Positions 24,358 to 30,694 of a stretch of 30,744 bases of DNA are shown one piece after another. The stretch lies in the NCBI GenBank assembly GCA_965368585.1, contig CBDUNM010000044.1, forward strand, positions 1-30,744, written 5' to 3'. The position numbers were made by a program, and so were the translations under genes. Under the pieces are notes generated by a model. The model made no database searches, had not been told where the DNA came from, and worked only from the letters and a program-made list of their open reading frames with translations. This DNA is from JARRQB01 sp965368585. Its GTDB lineage: Bacteria; Pseudomonadota; Gammaproteobacteria; Chromatiales; Chromatiaceae. The stretch's first letter is position 1, and every line of letters begins with the position of its first letter.

Positions 24358-24803
24358 TCCTCATCCTCTTCCCGGAAATCCTCGTGACAGGCCTTGCATC
24401 CTTTGCCGACGTCCTTGTGTGCCGCTGCGATTGCGTTCTCGTCACCTCCGGCAACCGTCTCGGCGAACTTGGCGGTGGCATTCTTGGCGTCCATGGCAGC
24501 CTTTTCGAACTTCTCCCAGTTTTCCCAGATCTCGGCCTTCGCCTTGGTTTCGCCAAAATCCGAGCCCTTGGGGAACAGCCGCGTCAGATTGACCGTCAAC
24601 TCGGACATCGCCTGGGCATGCATTGCCAAATCGCCCTCCGGCGATACCTTACCGCGTACGATCTGACTCGCTGAAGCCATGTGTCCGCCGAGGGCGGTCA
24701 TCATAGCCTTACGATATTTTATATAATTTTCAGGTTCTTCGGCGTGGGTGCTTGTCGCGGTGACTATCAGCGCGGCAAAAAGGCTTACCAGGTATTTGTG
24801 CAT
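24354..24803 (-). CDS. Cytochrome c' / c-556 family protein
   Basis: 149 residues. A signal peptide (1-21, cleavage after STHA) is followed by a four-helix-bundle sequence with the heme motif CKACH near the C-terminus (136-140), the classic cytochrome c' arrangement. The helix-1 segment YRKAMMTALGGHM (30-42) matches the family; a methionine here would ligate heme in the low-spin c-556 branch, whereas true cytochromes c' are five-coordinate and bind NO. A good ribosome binding site (AAGGAG) stands nine to ten bases before the ATG. It is the first gene of a two-gene operon with the diheme cytochrome. Expected location: periplasm. Roles in NO binding or electron transfer are inferred. Confidence 0.92.
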   Translation of the reverse strand: MHKYLVSLFAALIVTATSTHAEEPENYIKYRKAMMTALGGHMASASQIVRGKVSPEGDLAMHAQAMSELTVNLTRLFPKGSDFGETKAKAEIWENWEKFEKAAMDAKNATAKFAETVAGGDENAIAAAHKDVGKGCKACHEDFREEDEE

Positions 24804-24890
24804 CGCTTTTTCTCCTTACGGTTTTAGCGGTAGTCTGGATATTAGCAAGTCGGGGTGAAGCGTACAGGGCAATCGACCTTGAAAAAGTGA

Positions 24891-25013
24891 TTAAACGGAT
24901 CTGACTCGGATACTTTTATTAAATTCCGCTGAGACAAGGTCTTCGTATCGATCGTAGGTCAACAACACTACCTGTGGCGTGCCGTCGGCCAGGGTGGCGA
25001 TGCCGTTGCTATT
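24891..25013 (-). pseudogene. Possible antitoxin-like gene remnant
   Basis: A 40-codon open stretch on the minus strand, bounded by a TAG upstream and a TAA at 24891-24893, reads NSNGIATLADGTPQVVLLTY and then DRYEDLVSAEF. The PQVVLLTYDRYEDL segment resembles the strand and helix of Phd/YefM-type antitoxins. There is no start codon and no toxin gene next to it. It is at best a decayed fragment at the edge of the mobile-element debris. Confidence 0.25.
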
Positions 25014-25085
25014 CTAGACCGGCGTCGCCGCAAGCGTAAGGTGGCCGAACGCTTCATTTGAAAAGTATTGGCCGGCCAAGGACAA

Positions 25086-25370
25086 GAACCGACGAGACTG
25101 GTAACGGATAGGATAATTACCCTTCCTCCCGCGGTCCGGGCTGCTCTTCCCGACACCGTGCATGACACGCGGCGGTATGCGAACAATCGTGCGGAGAATT
25201 CCAACCATCATAAGCGTCGCCGGGAACGACGGGTGCAGCGTTTCAAATCGGTCCGTCAAGCCCAGAGGTTTCTTGGCCTGCATGGTCGTGTAGGTAATCT
25301 GATTCGATACGGTCGTCACCTCGTGAGCGCGAAAAACCATCGGCCATTCCGCGCTCGAGCGTTCGGCGTG
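25086..25370 (+). pseudogene. IS6-family transposase C-terminal fragment
   Basis: The plus-strand frame encodes the last third of an IS6/IS26-type DDE transposase: LVTDR with one catalytic Asp, RYANNRAENSN with the catalytic Glu, RRRERRVQRFKSVRQAQRFL, then a helix leading to NLIRYGRHLVSA and FRARAF at the end. The N-terminal helix-turn-helix and first catalytic Asp are absent, and no ATG with a ribosome binding site fits. It lies just downstream of the broken integrase gene, tail to tail, so an IS6-type insertion and deletion probably removed the integrase catalytic domain. Confidence 0.85.
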
Positions 25371-25447
25371 CAACTGCCTGTCAGCGGATTGGAAACCGCC
25401 ACGTCGGCTATCGTGCGTGCTGGCATGGCCACCTTCGCAGCAAAACT

Positions 25448-26026
25448 TTGGGTAATCGCCGCCACGTTTCTTTCGACTGCCAGGTAGCTGAGGAAGCGCT
25501 GAACATCCGCCACGCTCACCTCGGCGATCGGCTTCTCACCACGAAAGCGCAGAAAACGGTTACACCAATCCACATAGGATTGCTCGGTCCGTATCGAATA
25601 GCGTTTGGCCCGAAGGGTCCGGGACAACGCCTCCAACACCGGAAACGCCTCGGCAGAGCGGGCAAATTTCGGCCCGGTCAACTCAACGGCGATACGCTGC
25701 CCTGGGGCCTGTTCCTTCGCCAAGGTCGGATGATGCTGACCTAATTCCTTGGAGGCCTTCTTCCAGTAATCCCAATCGATCTGCTCGCCCGCAGCAACCG
25801 GATTCAAATCGACCGAGAGCAGCTGCAGTGCCTCCACCGTTTGGCGGAATTGCCGGTCGGCCAGCTTGCTCTTGGTCGAGACCCGGCGAAGGAAATCGGT
25901 GATCCCGGTACCCGTCAGCTTGGAAAGCGACGACGGGCCCAACGCCTTCAGGAAGGCCTCGACGAAGCTTACGTAGTAAGGGCGGGCCGTCTCGGGAACC
26001 CCTTTGCGCGCCAGCGAATAGACGTA
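25448..26026 (-). pseudogene. Truncated integron-type tyrosine recombinase
   Basis: The minus-strand frame carries an N-terminal extension (YVSFVEAFLKALGPSSLSKL, DWDYWKKASKELGQHH) and then a core-binding domain of the IntI type: LRAKRYSIRTEQSYVDWCNR, FLRFRGEKP, VQRFLSYLAVERNVAAITQ. Homology stops after that glutamine (about 25448); intact integrases continue with NQALNALLFLY and a catalytic domain carrying the R-H-R-H-Y residues, all missing here. A TAG lies just upstream of the recognisable start, and the ORF can only begin at an internal TTG (25942), so both ends are damaged. It points away from the cassette array, as intI genes do, and identifies the region on its right as an integron. It is predicted to be inactive. 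Confidence 0.83.
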
Positions 26027-26456
26027 CTAACCCAGCGGGACGGGGCTCCGTTTTCCCGTCGGCCCGGGCCAGCGAAGGAAGGATATCGAGACGATGGAAA
26101 CGCCATATTTAGGCCTTTACTGTGCTAGCCTGAGCCCAGAGTAACAAGGTATTTTCAGAGAACCTAATAAGAACCATAGCCAAGCCGACAGTTTGAGAAA
26201 TTAATTCTCTTCTGACGATTGGATAAACTTGTGCAAGACAGAATTTTCACGACCCAGAGCCCGTGGGATACCTCATGACTCGGGCTGATCCGTCAAAAAA
26301 GTGGTTTCGAGCGCCAGCCGCTTGAATGCCCTATTGGAAGAAGCGTAATCAGTACCGTCATGTGAGTATATTTCTTCTTGGACGTTGTCGGCGCCGTCAG
26401 TTGACCTGGGAATACTGCATCACTGAGTTTATGGCGGCCTAAGCGAGGGAGAACAA
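26027..26456. other. Integrase-to-array spacer (expected attI/promoter zone)
   Basis: About 430 bases hold no recognisable gene. In an integron this interval carries the intI promoter, the attI site and the cassette promoter Pc. I see an imperfect stem agcccg/cgggct near 26259-26287 but no confident promoter boxes. The base composition is lower in GC than the left part of the window. Confidence 0.45.
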
Positions 26457-26510
26457 ATGAAATTTGGAGTCTCATGCGGTAATTACTGTACTAGACTGCA
26501 TGCTGGTTAG
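26457..26510 (+). CDS. Possible 17-residue leader peptide at the array start
   Basis: ATG at 26457 is preceded by a strong ribosome binding site (GAGGGAGA, about 5-12 bases away) and encodes MKFGVSCGNYCTRLHAG before TAG at 26508-26510. The stop lies inside GGTTAG, which resembles an integron crossover. It precedes the first cassette gene by 60 bases. In class 1 integrons a comparable short frame (ORF-11) inside attI1 boosts translation of the first cassette. The analogy is inference; the frame is short enough to be chance. Confidence 0.3.
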   Translation: MKFGVSCGNYCTRLHAG

Positions 26511-26527
26511 TGCAGTAATGCCTGCAC
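26510..26527. other. Stem-loop next to a possible attI crossover
   Basis: gtgcag and ctgcac form a perfect 6-base stem around taatgc, directly after the ggttag element at 26505-26510. It may belong to the attI site or the 5' edge of the first cassette. Confidence 0.3.
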
Positions 26528-26569
26528 GCATTCTAAGAAAAATGTTGGCTTTCAAAAAGGAAGTTTGAA

Positions 26570-27037
26570 ATGTCGTATGTTGATAAACACTTGTTGCCGA
26601 ACGAGGTTGTTCTGCATCGCGCAAAACTCCACTGGTCCATCTATGCTCCGGGCCTAATACTGATCGCTATTGCGGCCTTCTTGTTTGCTAAGGAGCCTAT
26701 TGTTGGCGGAGAGTTCCCGGACCACATATTTAGCATCGTCTTTATCGTATTCGGATTTCTTGCTCTGTTGAAAGCGATTATCGTTCGAATGAGCACGGAG
26801 ATGGCAATAACCTCGAAACGAGTGATCGCGAAGACGGGCTTTGTAATTAGGAGCTCAGTGGAACTGAATCACAGCAAGCTGGAGAGCATCTGCGTAGAGC
26901 AAAGTATTCTTGGTAGATTACTAGGGTTCGGCACCTTGATCTTGAATGGTACCGGTGGTGGAAAAACGCCAGTACCAAACATTAATGCACCTTTGCAGTT
27001 TCGCAGTGCCGCAATGCGGGCGGCAGATCCCGCTTGA
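26570..27037 (+). CDS. PH-domain (bPH_2/YdbT-like) membrane protein
   Basis: 155 residues. Two membrane helices (about 23-40 and 52-72) are followed by a bacterial PH domain of the bPH_2 type (about 74-147): EMAITSKRVIAKTGFV, HSKLESICVEQSILGRLLGFG, TLILNGTGGGK. Family members sit in the inner membrane with the PH domain facing the cytoplasm; their function is mostly unknown. An AAGGA ribosome binding site precedes the ATG at a good distance. The stop is 9 bases before the first attC site, so this is the first cassette of the array. In composition it is richer in AT than the genes on the left, as expected for a cassette. Confidence 0.85.
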   Translation: MSYVDKHLLPNEVVLHRAKLHWSIYAPGLILIAIAAFLFAKEPIVGGEFPDHIFSIVFIVFGFLALLKAIIVRMSTEMAITSKRVIAKTGFVIRSSVELNHSKLESICVEQSILGRLLGFGTLILNGTGGGKTPVPNINAPLQFRSAAMRAADPA

Positions 27038-27045
27038 GAATAAAA

Positions 27046-27164
27046 CCTAACAAATCGGTCAAGCCGTTCGCTGTGCTCACTCGGACGTCTGGTGCGCTGC
27101 GGCTTTTTGCGCATGGCTTCGCCATTATTGCGCAAACGCCGCTCCACACCGGCCGCCGCTTAAG
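27046..27164 (+). other. attC site 1 (right end degenerate)
   Basis: Begins with cctaacaaatcggtcaagccg, the usual left end of gammaproteobacterial attC sites. The centre forms a hairpin from tttgcgca/tgcgcaaa around tggcttcgcca. The expected gttag at the right is replaced by gcttaag (27158-27164), so this site may no longer recombine. Confidence 0.7.
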
Positions 27165-27174
27165 AAAAGCTCCG

Positions 27175-27468
27175 ATGGTAAGAGTTCTGATCAGGTCGGG
27201 GATTTATCGATCTTCTCCCTCCAAAGAGATTCAACTATCTACCGTAACGTGGCTTGTCGATAAGCGATCATTCGAGTTTACGATGAGTATTTCAGATGGT
27301 TTCTACGAAACATGGCTAACTCCAAGCGTTGAAATAAAACAACTATCGTTTAGCGGCGGCGTTGCCGAGATTTTCATTAAGTCTGAGCGCGATATCGGAG
27401 CTTTAGCAGAGGAGCTTATTTCAATGGATAAACGGTGTAGTGAGAATTGCTCAAATATCAGAATGTAG
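27175..27468 (+). CDS. Cassette-encoded hypothetical protein, 97 residues
   Basis: Lies between attC1 and attC2 and fills the cassette, which is the main reason to call it. The ATG at 27175 gives 97 residues: a start MVRVLIRSGIYRSS, then a mixed charged sequence with FEFTMSISDGFYETWL and EIFIKSERDIGALAEELISM. No membrane segment, signal peptide or known motif is visible, and I do not recognise a family. No ribosome binding site stands before this ATG. The frame is open upstream through attC1, so the start is uncertain; an ATG at the internal MSISD is another option. Confidence 0.5.
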   Translation: MVRVLIRSGIYRSSPSKEIQLSTVTWLVDKRSFEFTMSISDGFYETWLTPSVEIKQLSFSGGVAEIFIKSERDIGALAEELISMDKRCSENCSNIRM

Positions 27469-27480
27469 TGGCTCTGTTGC

Positions 27481-27566
27481 GCTAACACGGCCTATACACT
27501 CGGACGGCAAAAAGCGCCGCTCCTCGTCGCTCTGCGTTTTCCTGCCGGTGATTTGCGGCGTTAGGC
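27481..27566 (+). other. attC site 2
   Basis: 86 bases from gctaacac to gcgttaggc, with partly complementary inner arms (cactcggacggcaaaaagcg against gcgttttcctgccggtg) able to fold back on each other. Both crossover boxes are intact. Confidence 0.85.
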
Positions 27567-27608
27567 GTGCACTTCATCTCGGATGACGAGTACAAGGACA
27601 ATGATACA

Positions 27609-28202
27609 ATGCGTAAACTCGTCGTTTGCAACATCATCTCACTCGACGGCTACTACTCCGGTTCAGGCGGCAACGTCATGGCCATGCCATTCGACGCCGG
27701 CTTCTCGGAGTACAACGCCGAATGCGTTCGGGCTGCCGACACGTTGCTGCTCGGACGAACATCGTACGAAGGCTTCCGCGCGTACTGGCCTTCGGTCGCA
27801 GATGATCCCGGCCAGCCTCCGCTTGAGCGTGAGATTTCCACGCTCAATGGCGCCATCGAAAAAGTCGTCGTCTCTAACATGTTGAAGTCCGACGCCTTGC
27901 AAGGTTGGGGACCCGCACGCGTTGTGGCCCGCGAAGACGCCCATGTCGAAATCGACGCACTCAAACACCGCCCGGGTCGAAACATTCTGGTATTTGGCAG
28001 CCATATTCTTTGGAACGATTTGCTTGCCGCCGGCTTGGTCGACGAATTGCATCTCATGATCGGGCCGGGCGCCATCGGCGATGGAATCAAAGCGTTCGAA
28101 ACAAAGCCCCCGGGGTCGCTTCGGCTGCTTGACACGCGCACATTCGTCGGCTCTAGTCTGATCTTGGCGCGCTACGCCGTCGGGGACATGACCCATGCCT
28201 AA
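27609..28202 (+). CDS. RibD C-terminal / dihydrofolate reductase-like protein
   Basis: 197 residues of the DHFR-like 'dihydrofolate reductase family' (RibD_C, YyaP/YwjB type). Seen: an N-terminal strand MRKLVVCNIISLDGYY, a nucleotide-region helix and strand ADTLLLGRTSYEGF (43-56), KVVVSN (85-90), the NILVFGSHILWNDLLAAGLVDE region (125-146) with the NADPH-binding G-S turn, and ELHLMIGPGAIGDGI (146-160). Such proteins are predicted NAD(P)H-dependent reductases; the substrate is unknown, and they are not the antifolate-resistant DfrA or DfrB cassettes. The ATG at 27609 fits the family N-terminus. The stop TAA is formed by the first bases of attC3, typical of a cassette. Confidence 0.9.
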   Translation: MRKLVVCNIISLDGYYSGSGGNVMAMPFDAGFSEYNAECVRAADTLLLGRTSYEGFRAYWPSVADDPGQPPLEREISTLNGAIEKVVVSNMLKSDALQGWGPARVVAREDAHVEIDALKHRPGRNILVFGSHILWNDLLAAGLVDELHLMIGPGAIGDGIKAFETKPPGSLRLLDTRTFVGSSLILARYAVGDMTHA

Positions 28203-28256
28203 CGAATCGCTCAAGCCGACTCACCTGCGGCTCGCGGCTTAGCTCAGTCGTTAGCC
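28198..28256 (+). other. attC site 3
   Basis: 59 bases, the most typical site of the array: cctaacgaatcgctcaagccg at the left, gcggctcgcggcttagctcag in the middle and right, and cgttagcc at the end. The two halves are complementary (tcaagccg/cggctta) as in short attC sites. Confidence 0.93.
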
Positions 28257-28274
28257 CTAATAGGAGAGAACCAG

Positions 28275-28688
28275 ATGTCGAAGCGGAAAACTGAAGGTGG
28301 CTGTCAGTGTGGTTCTATTCGTTACGTGATTGCTGGCGATCCCGTAATGGCGGCTATCTGTCACTGCTCAACTTGCCGTCGAGCGAATGCGGCTCCTGCT
28401 GTAGCGTGGGCAATGTACGAAGAAGGGCAGGTGAAGTTCGTTTCCGGTGCGCCGAAGAAATATTCGGCATCAGAAGACGCGAAGAGAGGGTTCTGCTCTG
28501 AGTGTGGTACGCCCATTAGTTTCGAAGCAGAGTTTCTGCCAGGCTTAATCGATATCACTTTGGGCAGTTTCGATGATCCGGAAGCGGTACAGCCGACTAT
28601 GCATTACTGGCACTCAAGGCACCTATCGTGGGCTGAGTTTGCCGATTCGTTGCCTCGATATCCCGAGTTCCCTCCACTAGAACAATGA
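28275..28688 (+). CDS. GFA-family zinc protein (CENP-V/GFA domain)
   Basis: 137 residues of the GFA family (glutathione-dependent formaldehyde-activating enzyme fold). The zinc ligands are all visible: GGCQCGSIRY (C10, C12), CHCSTCRR (C29, C31, C34) and FCSECGTPI (C74, C77). Length is normal for the family, and no signal or membrane segment is present, so it should be cytoplasmic. A GGAGAG ribosome binding site precedes the ATG. The function of most family members is unproven; the formaldehyde-glutathione activity was assigned to one member only. It forms a complete cassette between attC3 and attC4. Confidence 0.93.
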   Translation: MSKRKTEGGCQCGSIRYVIAGDPVMAAICHCSTCRRANAAPAVAWAMYEEGQVKFVSGAPKKYSASEDAKRGFCSECGTPISFEAEFLPGLIDITLGSFDDPEAVQPTMHYWHSRHLSWAEFADSLPRYPEFPPLEQ

Positions 28689-28696
28689 GGCAAAGG

Positions 28697-28810
28697 GCTA
28701 ACAAGAAGTTCGAGGGGACCCCGAACACTCCGCAGCTTTCTGCGCATGCCTTCGGCATTGTGGCGCAAAAAGCCATCCCGTATTCTGCGCCGCTGTACTT
28801 GGCGTTAGTT
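28697..28810 (+). other. attC site 4
   Basis: 114 bases from gctaacaagaagttcgag to tacttggcgttagtt. The centre tgcgcatgccttcggcattg closely resembles that of attC1, so the two sites are related. Confidence 0.87.
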
Positions 28811-28841
28811 GCGTAAAGCTCTTTTTACGAAAGGTGCAAAT

Positions 28842-29255
28842 ATGGAAGTCTCAATAGAAACAACGGTCGATGCTCCGATGGACCAGGTTTGGTCAGCTTG
28901 GGTAACACCTGATGACATCAAGAAATGAAATATTGCATCAGAAGATTGGTGTTGCCCGGAAGCCGCAATTGATTTCACGGTTGGTGGGAAATTCAACTAT
29001 CGTATGGAAGCTAAAGATGGCTCAGCGGGATTCGACTTTGAATGATATTTCACCAATATCGAGCGAGATCAGATCATTGAATACGCACTTGATGATGGCC
29101 GGAAAGTGACAATCACTTTTTCAGAAACTGAACAGGGAATCCGGGTCGTTCAAATCTTCGAAGCGGAAAATTGGTATTCTGCTGAGCAGCAAAAGCACGG
29201 TTGGCAAAGTATATTAGATAATTTTAAGAAGCACGTAGAAACAGCATGCAACTAA
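28842..29255 (+). pseudogene. SRPBCC/AHSA1-family cassette gene with two in-frame TGA codons
   Basis: Reading through, the frame gives 137 residues of an SRPBCC (START-like) protein of the AHSA1 type: MEVSIETTVDAPMDQVWSAW, then EDWCCPEAAIDFTVGGKFNY, RMEAKDGSAGFDFE, IEYALDDGRKVTITF, and the C-terminal helix HGWQSILDNFKKH. TGA replaces codon 29 (28926-28928), where relatives have Trp (DIKxWN), and codon 68 (29043-29045), where relatives have Gly or a similar residue. Everything else, including the normal TAA stop at the attC5 edge, is intact and in frame, so decay is recent. The gene also uses TGG for Trp, which argues against a code change. Family members bind small hydrophobic ligands; the ligand is unknown. 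Confidence 0.87.
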
Positions 29256-29367
29256 CCAGGCGCTCCAGCGGATGCGAAAGTGGTGCGGGTTTTGCGCCTG
29301 CGGTACCGCGTCATTGTCGCGCAAAACCCGCACCAATTTTGTCACCGCTGAGCTAGGCCGTTAGAGC
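29251..29367 (+). other. attC site 5
   Basis: 117 bases from actaaccaggcgctccagcg to ctaggccgttagagc. A perfect 17-base inverted repeat, 29281-29297 with 29319-29335, forms a long hairpin in the centre. Confidence 0.9.
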
Positions 29368-29423
29368 GACCCGGACAGAGATGGTCTTGTTGAACGCTGA
29401 AGAGAGGGAGAGGCTACTCATTG

Positions 29424-30239
29424 ATGTCAAATTCCCATGATGGCGAATTCGCGTGTACGAACTGGGATCCTGGTTTGTATTGCGAGTTTTCGGATCACAG
29501 GCTTAGGCCAGGGCTTGAGCTACTCAGTCGAGTTCGAGTTTCATCCCCTTCTGTCGTGTACGACCTTGGATGCGGTACAGGGCATATTACGCAAATTCTA
29601 GCCGAGCGTTGGCCTTCGGCAGTCGTGTTTGGCGTTGATAATTCGAAACAAATGCTTAGTTCTGCCTCAACGGAAGTCGGGCGGGTTCAGTGGATTGAGG
29701 CCGACCTGAGAAATTGGCGGCCGCAAGAGCGCCCGAGCCTGCTCTTTTCGAATGCGACGCTACACTGGTTGGAAGACCATCGTTTGCTTTTTCCGTCTTT
29801 AGTTCGCTTTCTAGGAGTTGGCGGGTGCCTGGCGGTTCAAATGCCCCTTAGTTGGGTGCTCCCGTCGCATCGACTTATGCGCGAAACATTGGCCAACGGT
29901 GGCGCTAACGGGAGACCTTTCGGTACGACGGAATTGAGGCATGCGGTGGCCAATAATCCGGTGGCAAGTACCGCTGAATATTACGATCTGCTCGCCGGTT
30001 GTACGGAGACTCTTGACATTTGGGAAACCGAGTATTTGCAGGTTCTAGACGGGGAAGATCCCGTGCTAAATTGGGTTAAAAGTACAGGGCTTCGGCCGAT
30101 CCTTGCCAGCTTGAATGATGAGGAGCGAGAAACGTTCCTCTCGGAGTACAAGCGGCGGTTGCGTGCCGAGTATCCACAACGATCTGATGGTAAAACACTA
30201 TATCCGTTTCGTCGTCTGTTCATTGTAGCCAATGTGTAA
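29424..30239 (+). CDS. SAM-dependent methyltransferase, trans-aconitate methyltransferase-like
   Basis: 271 residues of the class I methyltransferase fold. Motif I is VYDLGCGTG (45-53), the acidic residue for SAM ribose is D72 in GVDNSKQML, motif II is IEADLRNW (91-98), and SNATLHWLEDH (109-119) is typical of the Tam family (trans-aconitate 2-methyltransferase). The C-terminal third (DGEDPVLNWVKSTGLRPILA, then YPFRRLFIVANV) also follows Tam. Substrate by analogy only. The ATG at 29424 follows a purine-rich GGGAGAGG about 10-17 bases upstream; a TTG at 29421 would fit slightly better by spacing, but ATG is preferred. It is the gene of the cassette after attC5. Confidence 0.88.
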   Translation: MSNSHDGEFACTNWDPGLYCEFSDHRLRPGLELLSRVRVSSPSVVYDLGCGTGHITQILAERWPSAVVFGVDNSKQMLSSASTEVGRVQWIEADLRNWRPQERPSLLFSNATLHWLEDHRLLFPSLVRFLGVGGCLAVQMPLSWVLPSHRLMRETLANGGANGRPFGTTELRHAVANNPVASTAEYYDLLAGCTETLDIWETEYLQVLDGEDPVLNWVKSTGLRPILASLNDEERETFLSEYKRRLRAEYPQRSDGKTLYPFRRLFIVANV

Positions 30240-30268
30240 GTGTCGTACTTTACAGGCGTAGTAGTTTG

Positions 30269-30310
30269 CGCTCTAACAAACGCTTGCAGGTGAAGCCAAC
30301 GTCAGGCGAG
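30269..30310 (+). other. attC site 6 (left half only)
   Basis: gctctaacaaacgcttgcagg is a good left end of an attC, followed by gtgaagccaacgtcaggcg. No matching right half or gttag appears before the next gene starts at 30314. The site seems truncated, which would lock this cassette to the next one. Confidence 0.6.
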
Positions 30311-30313
30311 AAA

Positions 30314-30694
30314 ATGATCGAGAAGCTTTTCGCGAATACAGTTTATGTGAAAGTCTTTTCGAATCGATTTGAGCTAAAACATATCGAATCGGGGAAGTTC
30401 GAGGTGGCCGTAAGCAACGAGTCGTTCGCTACAGATCGATTGCTCGTAGGGAAGTTTTCCGTAGCGGAAAACGTTCTGCAGGGTGCAATGAAGCAATTGC
30501 ACCAAAACAGGTGGTTATCACCTAGTCCAATTGTGGTCATCCATCCGATGGAAAAAGTTGAAAAGGGCTTGAGCGAAGTCGAAGAACGGGTTCTTCTGGA
30601 GTTGGCTGCAGGAGCTGGTGCGAGAAGAGTTATCGTTTGGGAAGGGCATGAACTTTCAGATGAAGAAGTCACGAAAAAGACTGGGCGCACCTAA
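30314..30694 (+). CDS. Small MreB-like (actin-fold fragment) cassette protein
   Basis: 126 residues. The C-terminal two thirds track the first subdomain of MreB: VGKFSVAENVLQGAMKQLHQ (45-64) matches the MreB 'ADFEVTE..L' helix, NRWLSPSPIVVIHPMEKVE (65-83) matches 'RWLRPRPRVVVCVP', and LSEVEERVLLELAAGAGARR with VIVWEG (86-111) matches 'TEVEKRAVRDSAEHAGAREV.LIEEP'. The N-terminal LFANTVYVKV aligns loosely with the MreB start, but the phosphate-binding DLGT motif is absent, and nothing of subdomain II follows. It should therefore not bind ATP in the normal way. It may bind MreB or act as a dominant modulator; this is inference. The ATG at 30314 has only a weak ribosome binding site. The stop is the TAA of attC7. 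Confidence 0.72.
   Translation: MIEKLFANTVYVKVFSNRFELKHIESGKFEVAVSNESFATDRLLVGKFSVAENVLQGAMKQLHQNRWLSPSPIVVIHPMEKVEKGLSEVEERVLLELAAGAGARRVIVWEGHELSDEEVTKKTGRT

Noticed and set aside
26484..26503. LexA box upstream of the first cassette (tactgt followed by a partly symmetrical stretch)
   Set aside because: Only the left half matches CTGT-N8-ACAG; the right half reads gcat. Too weak to call.
27609..28202. Trimethoprim-resistance dfr cassette
   Set aside because: The protein belongs to the RibD_C/YyaP-like branch of the DHFR-like fold, not to the DfrA or DfrB families, so no antifolate resistance is claimed.
28842..29255. Alternative genetic code (TGA read as Trp) for the cassette region
   Set aside because: TGG is used for Trp in the same gene, and the neighbouring cassettes have no internal TGA, so point mutation is the simpler explanation. 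It is kept only as something to exclude.
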